Source of the DNA: Bacteroidota bacterium
GTDB lineage: Bacteria; Bacteroidota; Bacteroidia; AKYH767-A; OLB10
Direction: 5' to 3'
Length of the DNA stretch: 64,000 nucleotides
Assembly (NCBI GenBank): GCA_016713525.1
Contig: JADJOZ010000016.1
Span: 62,001 to 126,000 of the forward strand
Below, in pieces: positions 1-8,611 of the stretch (positions are counted from its first letter, which is position 1; every line of letters starts with the position of its first letter). The notes below the pieces were generated by a model. The model saw only the letters and a list, made by a program, of their open reading frames with translations, did not search any database and had not been told where the DNA came from. The position numbers and the translations under genes are program-made.

Positions 1-2
1 CA

Positions 3-335
3 TTGGATGCTATTGTTAAACCATTTCTGAAAAAGCAGTCTATTGAAATGATGATGGTCACGCTTTCCGAAGCCGGTGTTTACATTGCTTCTGAAAAAGA
101 ATCGCTCCTCATACCAGCTCATGTAAGAAATGTATCGGATGTCTCCGGAGCAGGTGACACTGTTATCAGTATTGCTTCTTTATGTATTGCTGCGGGACTC
201 TCCATGCAAACAGTCGCCGCCTTATCGAATCTTGCCGGTGGTCTCGTTTGTGAAATGATTGGTGTTGTTCCGGTGAATAAAGAAACATTACTGGCAGAAG
301 CTGTAGCCTCAAAAATTTTCGAACCCCTAAATTAA
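3..335 (+). CDS. PfkB-family kinase, C-terminal part (heptose-7-phosphate kinase-like)
   Basis: Only the last ~110 codons are in the window; the gene starts upstream. The fragment carries the PfkB/ribokinase signature DVSGAGDT, whose Asp is the catalytic base and whose Gly-Ala-Gly forms the anion hole, followed by the conserved run NLAGGLVCEMIGVVPV. That run resembles the kinase of ADP-heptose synthesis (RfaE1/HldE kinase domain), which phosphorylates D-glycero-D-manno-heptose 7-phosphate for LPS core. No adenylyltransferase domain follows, so this would be a kinase-only protein. The substrate is inferred from resemblance alone; another PfkB sugar kinase is possible. It ends 6 nt before trkH, so the two are probably co-transcribed. 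Confidence 0.75.
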   Translation: MDAIVKPFLKKQSIEMMMVTLSEAGVYIASEKESLLIPAHVRNVSDVSGAGDTVISIASLCIAAGLSMQTVAALSNLAGGLVCEMIGVVPVNKETLLAEAVASKIFEPLN

Positions 336-341
336 CGGCTG

Positions 342-2153
342 ATGTCGATAGATATATTCAGGGAGAAGGTTAATTTAAAATTATTCAGAAGCAAAGAAAC
401 AGTAATGCTGCTGTTCCGGATCCAAAGTTCTTTGGTGGCGGTAATGGCAATTGCACTTTTGATCTACAGCATTGGTTTCCCACAAAATGATGAAAGCCGG
501 AAAGTAGAAATTTTCTTTATGAAATTTCTTTTCGGTTTTTACATGCTTAATTATCTGGTTCGTTTTCTGTACACCTTTGAACCTGCGAAATTTCTAAAAA
601 CCACGTGGCTTGAACTGACATTGATTTCGTTGCTGGTGATTGAAGCCATCAGCACCTTATTGTTCAACACCCCGTTAGTGCAAAGCATTTTAAATGTCTT
701 AGGATTTGGTGGGTTCATTGTTGTTTACCACCTAATATTACAATTTATATTGCTCATATTGTTGGTAATTGATCTGGCTAAGGTGAGTACATTCATCGAT
801 CTGATAAAACTGGAGGCCAGCACCATGTTCATCATCAGCTTTGTGATATTAATTGGTGGTGGAACTTTGCTACTCATGCTTCCTGAAATGACAACCGATC
901 ACTTGGGCTCAGACTGGATGACGGCTTTATTTACAGCAACAAGTGCCAGTTGTGTAACCGGATTAATTGTTGTTGACACAGCAACTTACTTCTCATTCAA
1001 AGGTCAATTAGTAATTCTCTTTTTAATTCAACTGGGTGGTTTGAATATCATTTCCTTTGCCACATTCTTTGCCTCTTTATACTCGAAAGGAGCCGGAATC
1101 AAACACCATTCCATGATGCAGGATTTTTTCAGCTCCGGATCTTTGTTTGATGCCAAAGCGCTGCTCCGTCAAATTATATTTCTTACGATCTTAATTGAAG
1201 GAATTGGAACCGTTGTGCTTTACTCGCTATGGGATTCATCCATTAACTTTACATCCGACAGTCAAAAATTGTATTATTCAATTTTTCATTCTATTTCAGC
1301 ATTCAATAACGCCGGATTTTCGCTTTTTACCAACGGACTGTATGAACCTTTAGTAAGACATTCTTACATTTTACATCTGGCGATTGGGGGATTGATTTTC
1401 TTCGGCAGTTTAGGCTTCTCTACTATCAGAGATGTCTTTGGAATTGCTGCCATGAAAGAACGCATGCGCTTACCCTGGAAAAAATTGCAATTGAGTTCAC
1501 AGATTTCGCTCTATAGTTCTATCATTCTGATTGCATTTGGGGATATTATTTTTTATTTAATTGAGAAGGATAATACGCTCACCGGGCAAAACTATTTTGA
1601 AGCCGGTATAACCAGTGTATTTCAATCAATTACCTGCCGTACTGCCGGATTTAATTCTGTGGATATGTCATTATTGAGTGTCCCCACCTTAATCCTCATG
1701 ATCTTCCTGATGTTCATTGGTGCATCATCAGGCTCAACAGGAGGTGGTATTAAAACTTCAACTTTTACACTTATCATGGTATCGGCAATTGCCACCTTGC
1801 GGGGAAAACGTAATCTCGAATTATTCCGGCACAACATTGCCTGGGAATTATTGAATAAAGCATTTTCAATCTTTATTTTCTCAGCCTCCTTTGTTTTTAC
1901 AGCCACTTTTTTTCTCTCTATATTAGAGCCTGGTACCGATATTCTCAAATTACTATTTGAAGAAGTCTCAGCATTTGGAACAGTTGGTTTATCGACAGGC
2001 ATTACAGCTGACATGACAACTGAATCAAAGCTCATTCTGATATTTACAATGTTCGTAGGACGTATTGGCACCCTGACGATTGGATTCGCTCTCAGTAAAA
2101 AAGTAATGACGGTTGCCTACCGTTACCCGAATGCACATTTCATGGTTGGATAA
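342..2153 (+). CDS. trkH: TrkH/KtrB-family potassium uptake channel subunit
   Basis: A 603-residue polytopic inner-membrane protein. The four pore-loop filter segments of the TrkH/KtrB family are visible: CVTGL near residue 203, NNAGF near 322, CRTAGFN near 431 and GTVGLS near 546. These line the K+ path. The N-terminal ~150 residues contain additional hydrophobic helices before the first repeat, as in many Bacteroidota TrkH proteins. The cytoplasmic regulator TrkA/KtrA, which normally gates this channel, is not next to it here and must be encoded elsewhere. The ATG lies just after the kinase stop. The family is clear; the ion preference (K+ with H+ or Na+ coupling) is inferred. Confidence 0.93.
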   Translation: MSIDIFREKVNLKLFRSKETVMLLFRIQSSLVAVMAIALLIYSIGFPQNDESRKVEIFFMKFLFGFYMLNYLVRFLYTFEPAKFLKTTWLELTLISLLVIEAISTLLFNTPLVQSILNVLGFGGFIVVYHLILQFILLILLVIDLAKVSTFIDLIKLEASTMFIISFVILIGGGTLLLMLPEMTTDHLGSDWMTALFTATSASCVTGLIVVDTATYFSFKGQLVILFLIQLGGLNIISFATFFASLYSKGAGIKHHSMMQDFFSSGSLFDAKALLRQIIFLTILIEGIGTVVLYSLWDSSINFTSDSQKLYYSIFHSISAFNNAGFSLFTNGLYEPLVRHSYILHLAIGGLIFFGSLGFSTIRDVFGIAAMKERMRLPWKKLQLSSQISLYSSIILIAFGDIIFYLIEKDNTLTGQNYFEAGITSVFQSITCRTAGFNSVDMSLLSVPTLILMIFLMFIGASSGSTGGGIKTSTFTLIMVSAIATLRGKRNLELFRHNIAWELLNKAFSIFIFSASFVFTATFFLSILEPGTDILKLLFEEVSAFGTVGLSTGITADMTTESKLILIFTMFVGRIGTLTIGFALSKKVMTVAYRYPNAHFMVG

Positions 2154-2199
2154 ACTGTTACAGGATTAAAACTGTTTACTTACCATAGGCTTAAATAGA

Positions 2200-2946
2200 A
2201 TGAAAACAACCATACCGACCACTCCTGTTACACCTTATGGTGGAAAAATAGACACCAAAAAAGGTGAAGTGGCTCTCATGTTCGATAATATTTCGCCTAA
2301 ATATGATTTTCTGAATCATTTGCTTTCCATGGGCATTGATAAAGGATGGCGCAAAATGGCTATTGCTTACCTGAAAAATAATCCTCCAAAGCATTTACTG
2401 GATATAGCAACCGGAACAGGTGATTTTGCAATTAGTGCACTTTCCATCAATCCAGGCAAAATTACCGGTGTCGATATTTCGGAAGGTATGCTTGCTGTTG
2501 GAAGAAAAAAGATTCAAGAAAAAGGATTAGAACAAAAGATCACCCTCACCTATGGTGATTCCGAAAATTTGCCTTTCCCCGACAATAAATTTGATGCTGC
2601 TATCGTAGCATTTGGTGTTCGTAATTTTGAGAATCTGGATAAAGGCCTATCAGACATCTTCCGCATACTTCAACCCGGATCCCGGTTTGTGGTTCTCGAA
2701 TTTTCACGGCCCGAATCCTTTCCGGTTAAACAATTCTACTGGTTCTATTTCCGTTTCATCTTGCCTGTTATTGGCAAAATGGTCTCGAAAGATGCCCGTG
2801 CATATACGTATTTGCCTGAATCTGTGAAGGTTTTCCCCGACGGACAGGCATTTATTGACCGAATGACCAAAGCAGGATTTAAAAATGTAACTCAAAAAAA
2901 ACTCACATTTGGAATCGCCTCCGTATATTGTGGTGAAAAGCCATAG
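2200..2946 (+). CDS. ubiE: Demethylmenaquinone methyltransferase (UbiE/MenG)
   Basis: A 248-residue class I SAM-dependent methyltransferase. Motif I (LLDIATGTGDF, about residues 64-74) binds SAM; GVDISEGML (about 88-96) and the family stretch AFGVRNFENLDKGL follow. It methylates demethylmenaquinone to menaquinone, the usual Bacteroidota respiratory quinone. Length is normal for the family. It lies directly upstream of porT, a pairing I know from other Bacteroidota, but the intervening palindromic repeat may end or weaken the transcript. The ATG at 2200 gives the typical short N-terminal tail before the conserved PYGGKIDTKKGEVALMFD region. Confidence 0.95.
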   Translation: MKTTIPTTPVTPYGGKIDTKKGEVALMFDNISPKYDFLNHLLSMGIDKGWRKMAIAYLKNNPPKHLLDIATGTGDFAISALSINPGKITGVDISEGMLAVGRKKIQEKGLEQKITLTYGDSENLPFPDNKFDAAIVAFGVRNFENLDKGLSDIFRILQPGSRFVVLEFSRPESFPVKQFYWFYFRFILPVIGKMVSKDARAYTYLPESVKVFPDGQAFIDRMTKAGFKNVTQKKLTFGIASVYCGEKP

Positions 2947-2955
2947 GCGCCCCAA

Positions 2956-3035
2956 TACCATGGGCTTCAGCCCATGGTAAAATAAACAGGCGTTAGCCAT
3001 TCAAATATATAAATAGCACATGGGTTTCAACCCAT
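2956..3035. repeat. REP-like cluster of three palindromes
   Basis: Three hairpin-forming palindromes lie between ubiE and porT. The first (2956-2966 with 2969-2979) has an 11-bp perfect stem TACCATGGGCT and a TC loop. The second (2989-2998) is GGC-GTTA-GCC. The third (3020-3026 with 3029-3035) is ATGGGTT with the same TC loop. The first and third centres are 60 bp apart. The layout resembles repetitive extragenic palindromes; no T-run follows, so it is not a classical terminator. Confidence 0.7.
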
Positions 3036-3105
3036 TGAAAAATAAAATAATATAAAATTGAATCCCGTAATCGAAACACCCATAAAACATCCCTTAATTC
3101 ATTCA

Positions 3106-3807
3106 TTGAAAACATTATTCCTATTCCTATTTTTAATTATAGCATTCCCTATTTTCACCTTTTCCCAAGAACGTAAAGTTGAAAACCTGCCTAAATACGA
3201 TAAGCAAAAAATTCACTTTGGATTTTTATTAGGAATAAACACCACCGATTTCACCATTCGCAGAATCGGCAATTTCAATTCTCTCGATTCACTTTACGTG
3301 GTTGAATCGGCTCCTCAAACCGGATTTAATCTGGGAATTATCGGCAACTTGAGATTAGGTGAGCATTTCGATTTGCGTTTTGTACCTGACCTGGCATTTT
3401 CACAGAGAAACCTCGATTACACCTTTTATGAGAATGGCAAACTGGTTGTCACAACCAAAGAAATCGAGTCTTCCTTTCTGGAATTTCCTCTGGAATTAAA
3501 ATTTAAATCGAGAAGAATCAACAATTACAGAGGCTATGTAATTGCAGGTATCAAATATTCAATCGACATGGTTTCACAGGCAAAAGTTGAAAATGCCGAC
3601 AAAGATTTCGTGAAACTGAAACGTAAAGATTACGGTTATTCGATTGGCATGGGCTTCGACTTTTACCTCGAGCGATTCAAATTTGCACCCGAAATAAAAA
3701 TGTATCACGGCCTGAATAATCTTTTGGTCGATGACCCTAAAATTTTCTCTTCATCACTTTCTTCTCTAAAATCCAAAATATTCCTGGTCTCATTCACCTT
3801 CGAATAA
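3106..3807 (+). CDS. porT: PorT-family outer-membrane beta-barrel protein (T9SS)
   Basis: A predicted outer-membrane barrel of about 233 residues that resembles PorT, a protein required for T9SS assembly in Porphyromonas and Flavobacterium. Visible support: a signal peptide (MKTLFLFLFLIIAFPIF, cleaved near TFSQ), alternating amphipathic beta strands and a terminal aromatic FTFE end. No ATG lies in frame upstream of the signal peptide. A TTG at 3106 starts exactly at MKT, while a TTG at 3058 would add 16 unlikely residues, so I use 3106. The ubiE neighbour supports the PorT assignment, since that pairing recurs in the phylum. The family call rests on overall similarity and context rather than on a catalytic motif. 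Confidence 0.8.
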   Translation: MKTLFLFLFLIIAFPIFTFSQERKVENLPKYDKQKIHFGFLLGINTTDFTIRRIGNFNSLDSLYVVESAPQTGFNLGIIGNLRLGEHFDLRFVPDLAFSQRNLDYTFYENGKLVVTTKEIESSFLEFPLELKFKSRRINNYRGYVIAGIKYSIDMVSQAKVENADKDFVKLKRKDYGYSIGMGFDFYLERFKFAPEIKMYHGLNNLLVDDPKIFSSSLSSLKSKIFLVSFTFE

Positions 3808-3822
3808 AACAAAAACCTTTGC

Positions 3823-5409
3823 ATGATTAAAAGCATTGAGCTTGTTATTCCACCCGAAGAGGCGGCTGATGAGCAAAAAGTAAAAGCACTGGCTGCCTCA
3901 CTTTCCGGAATGTCACCAACTGAAATCAGTGTCCTGGTAATTAAGAAAAGATCTATCGATGCCAGAAGCAGGAATATAACAGTGAGACTGGTAATTGATC
4001 TTTTCACCAATGAAGTACCCGAACCATCTTTATTCACCCGTCAATTACAAATTGTAACGAATTGCGAACCTGTAGTGGTAATTGGAAGTGGCCCGGCGGG
4101 ACTTTTTGCAGCCATCAGACTCATTGAACTGGGATTTCGTCCCATCATTGTGGAACGCGGCAAAAATGTGAAAGAACGTCGCCGTGACCTTGCTGACCTC
4201 AATAAAAAACGTATCGTAAATCCCGATTCCAATTATTGTTTTGGTGAAGGTGGTGCAGGGACTTATTCTGATGGCAAACTGTATACCCGATCTGATAAGC
4301 GAGGAAACATCAAAAATGTACTCGATACTTTTATTCAGTTTGGCGCTTCACCCGATATAGCCATTGATGCCCATCCTCATATTGGCACCAATAAACTACC
4401 GGGAATCATTGAATCGATGAGAAAAGCTATTGAAGATGCAGGAGGAACAATTTTGTTTTCTTCTCGCTTTACCGGATTTGAACTAAGGGGAAAACATATA
4501 TGCGGAGTCCGTTATAAAGATACAGCTGGCACCGAATCAGAAACTACTATCGAAACCAAAGCTGTCATTCTAGCTACCGGACATTCTGCCAGAGATGTTT
4601 TTGAATATCTCCACCAGGAAAAAATATTGATTGAAGCCAAACCCCTTGCGATTGGAGTACGTATAGAGCATCCTCAACAGCTAATCGATAAAATTCAATA
4701 CCATTGCGATTCACGGAGTATGCACCTTCCTCCTGCTGCTTATGGGGTTTCTGCACAATCGGATGGCCGGGGTGTGTATTCGTTTTGTATGTGTCCTGGT
4801 GGAATAATTGCAGTAGCCTCAACTGCGCCCGGTGAATTGGTCGTAAATGGCTGGTCACCTTCCAAAAGAAATAACCCCTTTGCAAATTCAGGAATGGTAG
4901 TAAGTGTGGGCGAACCCGATTTTACACCTTTCCAAAAAGATGGAGAACTTCGCGCACTCAGGTATCAGGCTTCTATTGAACAAAAAGCATTTGCAGCCGG
5001 AGGGCATGATCTCACCGCACCCGCACAACGAATGATGGATTTTATTGCCGGTAAAAATTCTGCTACACTTCCAACATGTTCGTACATACCCGGATTGAAA
5101 AGTGTATCTCTTGCCGATGTGCTTCCTAAACCAATAACGGCCGCTTTGCGGGAAGGACTCACCCAATTTGGCAAGAAAATGCGTGGTTATGGCACCAATG
5201 AAGCAGTATTAGTTGCAACCGAATCCCGTACATCATCACCAGTACGGATTCCCCGGGATAAAGAAACGCTCATGCATCCTGAAATCGGTGGCTTTTTCCC
5301 TTGCGGAGAAGGAGCCGGTTACGCAGGTGGTATTGTAAGTGCTGCTATTGATGGTGAAAAGGTTGCTGCAGCTTGCGTTGCATTCCTTCACCACTCGAAA
5401 CGAAATTGA
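3823..5409 (+). CDS. FAD-dependent dehydrogenase (COG2509 type)
   Basis: A 528-residue soluble flavoprotein. After a ~80-residue N-terminal domain of the kind found in this family, a Rossmann FAD-binding motif VVIGSGPAGLFAAIRL occurs near residue 85, followed by the family hallmark CFGEGGAGTYSDGKL (about 139-153) and GRGVYSFCMCPGG. A C-terminal GEGAGYAGGIVSAA segment closes the FAD site. The family is annotated only as an uncharacterised FAD-dependent dehydrogenase; the substrate is unknown. It begins 15 nt after porT. Its last 22 nt overlap the 3' end of the convergent HhH gene, so no bidirectional terminator separates them. Confidence 0.85.
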   Translation: MIKSIELVIPPEEAADEQKVKALAASLSGMSPTEISVLVIKKRSIDARSRNITVRLVIDLFTNEVPEPSLFTRQLQIVTNCEPVVVIGSGPAGLFAAIRLIELGFRPIIVERGKNVKERRRDLADLNKKRIVNPDSNYCFGEGGAGTYSDGKLYTRSDKRGNIKNVLDTFIQFGASPDIAIDAHPHIGTNKLPGIIESMRKAIEDAGGTILFSSRFTGFELRGKHICGVRYKDTAGTESETTIETKAVILATGHSARDVFEYLHQEKILIEAKPLAIGVRIEHPQQLIDKIQYHCDSRSMHLPPAAYGVSAQSDGRGVYSFCMCPGGIIAVASTAPGELVVNGWSPSKRNNPFANSGMVVSVGEPDFTPFQKDGELRALRYQASIEQKAFAAGGHDLTAPAQRMMDFIAGKNSATLPTCSYIPGLKSVSLADVLPKPITAALREGLTQFGKKMRGYGTNEAVLVATESRTSSPVRIPRDKETLMHPEIGGFFPCGEGAGYAGGIVSAAIDGEKVAAACVAFLHHSKRN

Positions 5410-7460
5410 ATTTTTACTTCTTCTTTTTTATTTCCTGCTATTTCTTCATAGCCACTGCCAATGACTTCACGATTGCTGTAGGCAGATATTGAGTATCGCA
5501 ACCAGCAATCGAATCCTTTTCTGATTTTTATTCTGGTGTTGAAATAAAATCGGGAACCCCGATAATAATATGCAGGAATGGAATAACCGTATAAAACATC
5601 ATTTTCATAGGAGTAAATTCTGCTATCATAACTTTCAGTATCAAACATGGCATATCTGAAATTAAACGACAACGGAAAACTCATTGGATGAAACTGAACA
5701 TCCTGCATCACAGCGAATCCTTGTTCGGATTCACCGGCATATTTATAACTTACTACTTCTACTCTGCTTCGAATGGTAAACGATGAACTGATTTTTGTGG
5801 TAAGATGAAATCTTAGCCCCTTTTGAGTTACTTCCGATATTGAATTAATAAGCACGAATTCTTCAGGCAGGTTCAACATTTTCTGCGAATATCGTCCCCG
5901 AACATACAACGAGGTTTTACGTGATGGTGAATAGGTAATAGTACCACTAAACTCCTCACCGCCTGATGGCCCATCCGTTCTGTAACGCAACCAGGGAAAG
6001 TAAAAACGATCATACGAACAAAGTACCGAAATAGTCTTTACCGGCTTCACCGATATGCCTGCATAAAAACCTTGCTCATTGGCATTGTTTCCGCTTTCTT
6101 TAAATGCTCCGGAAGTTAAAGATTGAAAATTACGTGGATATTGTCTGTGTAAAATGGAAATGGCCATAGTAGGATGCAATCCCATCGTGAAGCCATTCAA
6201 AAAAGCAATGCTGCCGTTGGGTGATCCGGCAACTTCACCAAAAAAACTAATATTTCGGAATAACCAGGCATAATCGAAGCCTGCATTCAGTAACGATTTT
6301 CCTCTGAAATCAAATTGATTGTATGGCTTTACTTCTTTATTAAATTGTTCTGTAAAAACGGTATTCACCATAGTCAGTCCCAATGAAACTTGTCTTTTGC
6401 GATATCCAATATGTCCACCATAAAACAATTCACCAATTGCCTTTCTATCGGCAAATTCACTTTCTGTCCTATGATAACCCGATTCTTGTAACGATGTAAA
6501 ATAACTTTCTGCATCGGAAGTGTCTGCAGCCTGAGAAATATTTGCATCAACTTTCCGGTAAGAGATAAAAGCATCTGTTGTAAAGCTTCGTTTTTTTACG
6601 GAAAGTGCGATTCCACGCTTAAAAAAAGCTTCGTTGGAAGATGTATATGGTTTGATACCGAAACCATCCCTTCGTATTTGAACCGGATCAGCCGGTTTCC
6701 CTCCTGATAATCCGGAGCTAAGTGTTAATCCCTGACCATATCCCACCTGATAATCACCAATAGCAATCAATGCAAACGGACCAACATTCCGAATGGCAAA
6801 ATGTGCAGTATAAAAATCGAATCCACGCCTTTTCTGATTTCCTTTAAAAAACTGTTCACCTGCATCTTTATCTGCTGTAAATCCCCAACTGATTTTCTTC
6901 ATGAATGCGAAACGGTATCTGGTATAAATGGCTAAGGGACTACCCAAATAAGGTCTGCTGCCATCATCTATGTATCCGTTCTTTTCCTGCAAAACAAACT
7001 GAACTCTGGAAATGAGCTGATGCTTTCCTTCTCTGATCATCCTGCCAAAATCTGCATTAGGATCGTCAAAAAACTTTCCGGTGGTAAGATATGGTTCCAG
7101 ATCTCGGAGTATAGTTTCATCAAAACCCGGAACGACCTGCAACTCCTGAATGGCCAGGAAATCTCCAAACCGCTGCCGATGAAAAATTAACGAACTTATT
7201 TGTAAAGGAGTGAACAACTTCGAATCATACAATTCATTGGCATCTGACTTATTTATATTTAAAGGATGCTCTTTAAAATATTCCAGCACTTCAGTTAATT
7301 CCGATAAATCGATTTCACTTTCTCCTTCACCGGCATTGTTTTCAAGTGCTTGTTCCATTCGAACCGATTGTTCTTCCTGAGCAAAGGCCGAAAGTCCGTT
7401 AGATACCAGAAACAACAAAACCAGAATTTTGGCAAATGCATAAACTATTCTTAGCATCAT
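5388..7460 (-). CDS. ComEA-like HhH domain fused to an outer-membrane beta-barrel
   Basis: A 690-residue secreted protein. A signal peptide (about residues 1-27, ending AFAQ) is followed by an acidic segment. A ComEA-like helix-hairpin-helix region at about residues 58-125 contains HPLNINKSDANELY, a FGDFLAIQELQVVPGF segment and IDLSELTEVLEYF. The remaining ~560 residues alternate aromatic and polar residues with many Tyr/Phe-rich strands and end in QFRFEW, as outer-membrane barrels do. HhH domains of ComEA bind DNA in the periplasm; here the first hairpin is degenerate, so DNA binding is uncertain. Its start overlaps the stop of the upstream gene by 4 nt (ATGA type), which suggests coupled translation. 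Function is unknown. Confidence 0.75.
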   Translation of the reverse strand: MMLRIVYAFAKILVLLFLVSNGLSAFAQEEQSVRMEQALENNAGEGESEIDLSELTEVLEYFKEHPLNINKSDANELYDSKLFTPLQISSLIFHRQRFGDFLAIQELQVVPGFDETILRDLEPYLTTGKFFDDPNADFGRMIREGKHQLISRVQFVLQEKNGYIDDGSRPYLGSPLAIYTRYRFAFMKKISWGFTADKDAGEQFFKGNQKRRGFDFYTAHFAIRNVGPFALIAIGDYQVGYGQGLTLSSGLSGGKPADPVQIRRDGFGIKPYTSSNEAFFKRGIALSVKKRSFTTDAFISYRKVDANISQAADTSDAESYFTSLQESGYHRTESEFADRKAIGELFYGGHIGYRKRQVSLGLTMVNTVFTEQFNKEVKPYNQFDFRGKSLLNAGFDYAWLFRNISFFGEVAGSPNGSIAFLNGFTMGLHPTMAISILHRQYPRNFQSLTSGAFKESGNNANEQGFYAGISVKPVKTISVLCSYDRFYFPWLRYRTDGPSGGEEFSGTITYSPSRKTSLYVRGRYSQKMLNLPEEFVLINSISEVTQKGLRFHLTTKISSSFTIRSRVEVVSYKYAGESEQGFAVMQDVQFHPMSFPLSFNFRYAMFDTESYDSRIYSYENDVLYGYSIPAYYYRGSRFYFNTRIKIRKGFDCWLRYSISAYSNREVIGSGYEEIAGNKKEEVKIQFRFEW

Positions 7461-8281
7461 TTTTTATTCCAGATTAGGGTTAGTTGAGGAGAAAATCCCA
7501 TGAGTTCATGGTATGAAGTAACCGTTGCTATTTCGAACCGGCTACTGATAAAAGAAAATCCCATAAAAACAGGTTCTGCTCCCCCCGAAACACCTGCAGT
7601 AAAACCAATACGTTTTGAGATATGATAATTGATTGACGCAGTTACAAGCTCCTTGGTGTTTCCGGTCTTAGTAACCTGAATGTTCCATTCGGCATGCTCT
7701 CCCGGCACAAAGGAAATTCCTGTTTTATAGGTGGCATATAATCTTTCCTTTAATACATCATTAATTTTGGGTTGCGAAGGATTAAAAACCGACATCCCCC
7801 AACGCAATTGTGAAGTGAGTTTTATTTGCACACCGGCTGTCATCGTAAACACATTAGCATTACCATAATCTTCATCAATATGTAATGCCAGCATCTCAAA
7901 ACGAAATCCTGCTGAAACAGAAGAACCAAATCGGCGTGCAACCGATATGCCTGCCTGCTGGCGTTTAAACGATGTGTATCCGGTTTGTTGATATCCTATT
8001 CCTAGTACCGCAAAATCTTTGGCAGGAAGCACCAGTCCAAATCCTGTAGTGGCCAATTCCCTGAGCAACCACCTGTTCTTATAAAAAACACCGGCTCCAA
8101 ATGCTTCTGCACCAGCCAAGCCGGCCGGATTATTTAGAGTCGACCAAATACCCTGCTGTAGCACAACCGTTCCTGTTAAAGGAAACCATGCTTTATTTGA
8201 TACTGATTGACTTTTTACCTGAGTAGTGAGAACAATTAATGGCAATATCCAAAAACCGAACCACCTGATTGAAAAATTCAT
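7457..8281 (-). CDS. Predicted outer-membrane barrel protein, PorV/PorQ-like
   Basis: About 274 residues. A signal peptide (MNFSIRWFGFWILPLIVL, cleaved near VKSQS) is followed by a WSTLNNPAGLAG segment typical of FadL/PorV/PorQ-type barrels in Bacteroidota, then repeated glycine- and aromatic-rich strands ending LTLIWNKK. A longer frame opens at 8317, but a promoter -7 element spans 8315-8322, so the ATG at 8281 is the better start. It is the first gene of a two-gene operon with the HhH-barrel gene. Members of this fold shuttle or anchor T9SS substrates or carry hydrophobic ligands; which applies here cannot be told from sequence. Confidence 0.7.
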   Translation of the reverse strand: MNFSIRWFGFWILPLIVLTTQVKSQSVSNKAWFPLTGTVVLQQGIWSTLNNPAGLAGAEAFGAGVFYKNRWLLRELATTGFGLVLPAKDFAVLGIGYQQTGYTSFKRQQAGISVARRFGSSVSAGFRFEMLALHIDEDYGNANVFTMTAGVQIKLTSQLRWGMSVFNPSQPKINDVLKERLYATYKTGISFVPGEHAEWNIQVTKTGNTKELVTASINYHISKRIGFTAGVSGGAEPVFMGFSFISSRFEIATVTSYHELMGFSPQLTLIWNKK

Positions 8282-8314
8282 TTTAAAAACAGTTTGAAAA
8301 ATCTGAATACACTG

Positions 8315-8343
8315 CAAAATTAATCAAAATTTAAAAAATGCAA
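8315..8343 (-). promoter_or_regulatory. Bacteroidota-type promoter for the two-barrel operon
   Basis: On the minus strand TAATTTTG (8322-8315) matches the -7 consensus TAnnTTTG, with TTG (8343-8341) 18 nt upstream as the -33 element. The distance to the ATG at 8281 implies a leader of about 25 nt. Confidence 0.6.
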
Positions 8344-8457
8344 CACCCCACATTAAAATAGTCGTTTATACATTTGTGCAAAAAATAGCCAGTACCTTTA
8401 AGTAAAGAGACAACCTTTTCTTAACATTGACTTAATATCCCCGTAAAGGGATTGCCG

Positions 8458-8465
8458 TACTTTTG
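8458..8465 (+). promoter_or_regulatory. Promoter -7 element upstream of small ORF and lpxH-like gene
   Basis: TACTTTTG fits TAnnTTTG exactly. A well-spaced -33 TTTG is not obvious (the nearest TTG is at 8427-8429, too far), so only the -7 box is supported. A start about 7 nt downstream would precede the small ORF at 8483 by roughly 10 nt. Confidence 0.45.
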
Positions 8466-8482
8466 CATTGAAATAAAACTTC

Positions 8483-8611
8483 ATGCATAAAAATATTTTT
8501 TCAATTGCAGAAACTTTACTCCATCCCCTATGGAGCCTTTTAAATAAATTGCTGTTATTCAATTGGCGTAAAAACAGTGCAGGATTTCATTACCGATATA
8601 AATTCAAATGA
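8483..8611 (+). CDS. Possible small protein, 42 residues
   Basis: An ATG-initiated frame of 42 codons that I do not recognise. It begins MHKNIFSIAETLLHPLW, has a short hydrophobic LLNKLLLFNW segment and a basic tail (RKNSAGFHYRYKFK). Its TGA overlaps the ATG of the following phosphoesterase in the form ATGA (stop 8609-8611, start 8608-8610), an arrangement typical of translational coupling. A TAnnTTTG box sits 18 nt upstream of its ATG. These points favour a real small gene or a translated leader, but an ORF of this size could also be chance. Confidence 0.4.
   Translation: MHKNIFSIAETLLHPLWSLLNKLLLFNWRKNSAGFHYRYKFK

Noticed and set aside
1622..2071. 149-residue ORF opposite trkH and similar antisense frames (4574-4885, 9952-10299, 41277-41528, 54118-54441)
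   Set aside because: All lie antisense to well-supported genes and have no recognisable features; they reflect codon use of the sense gene.
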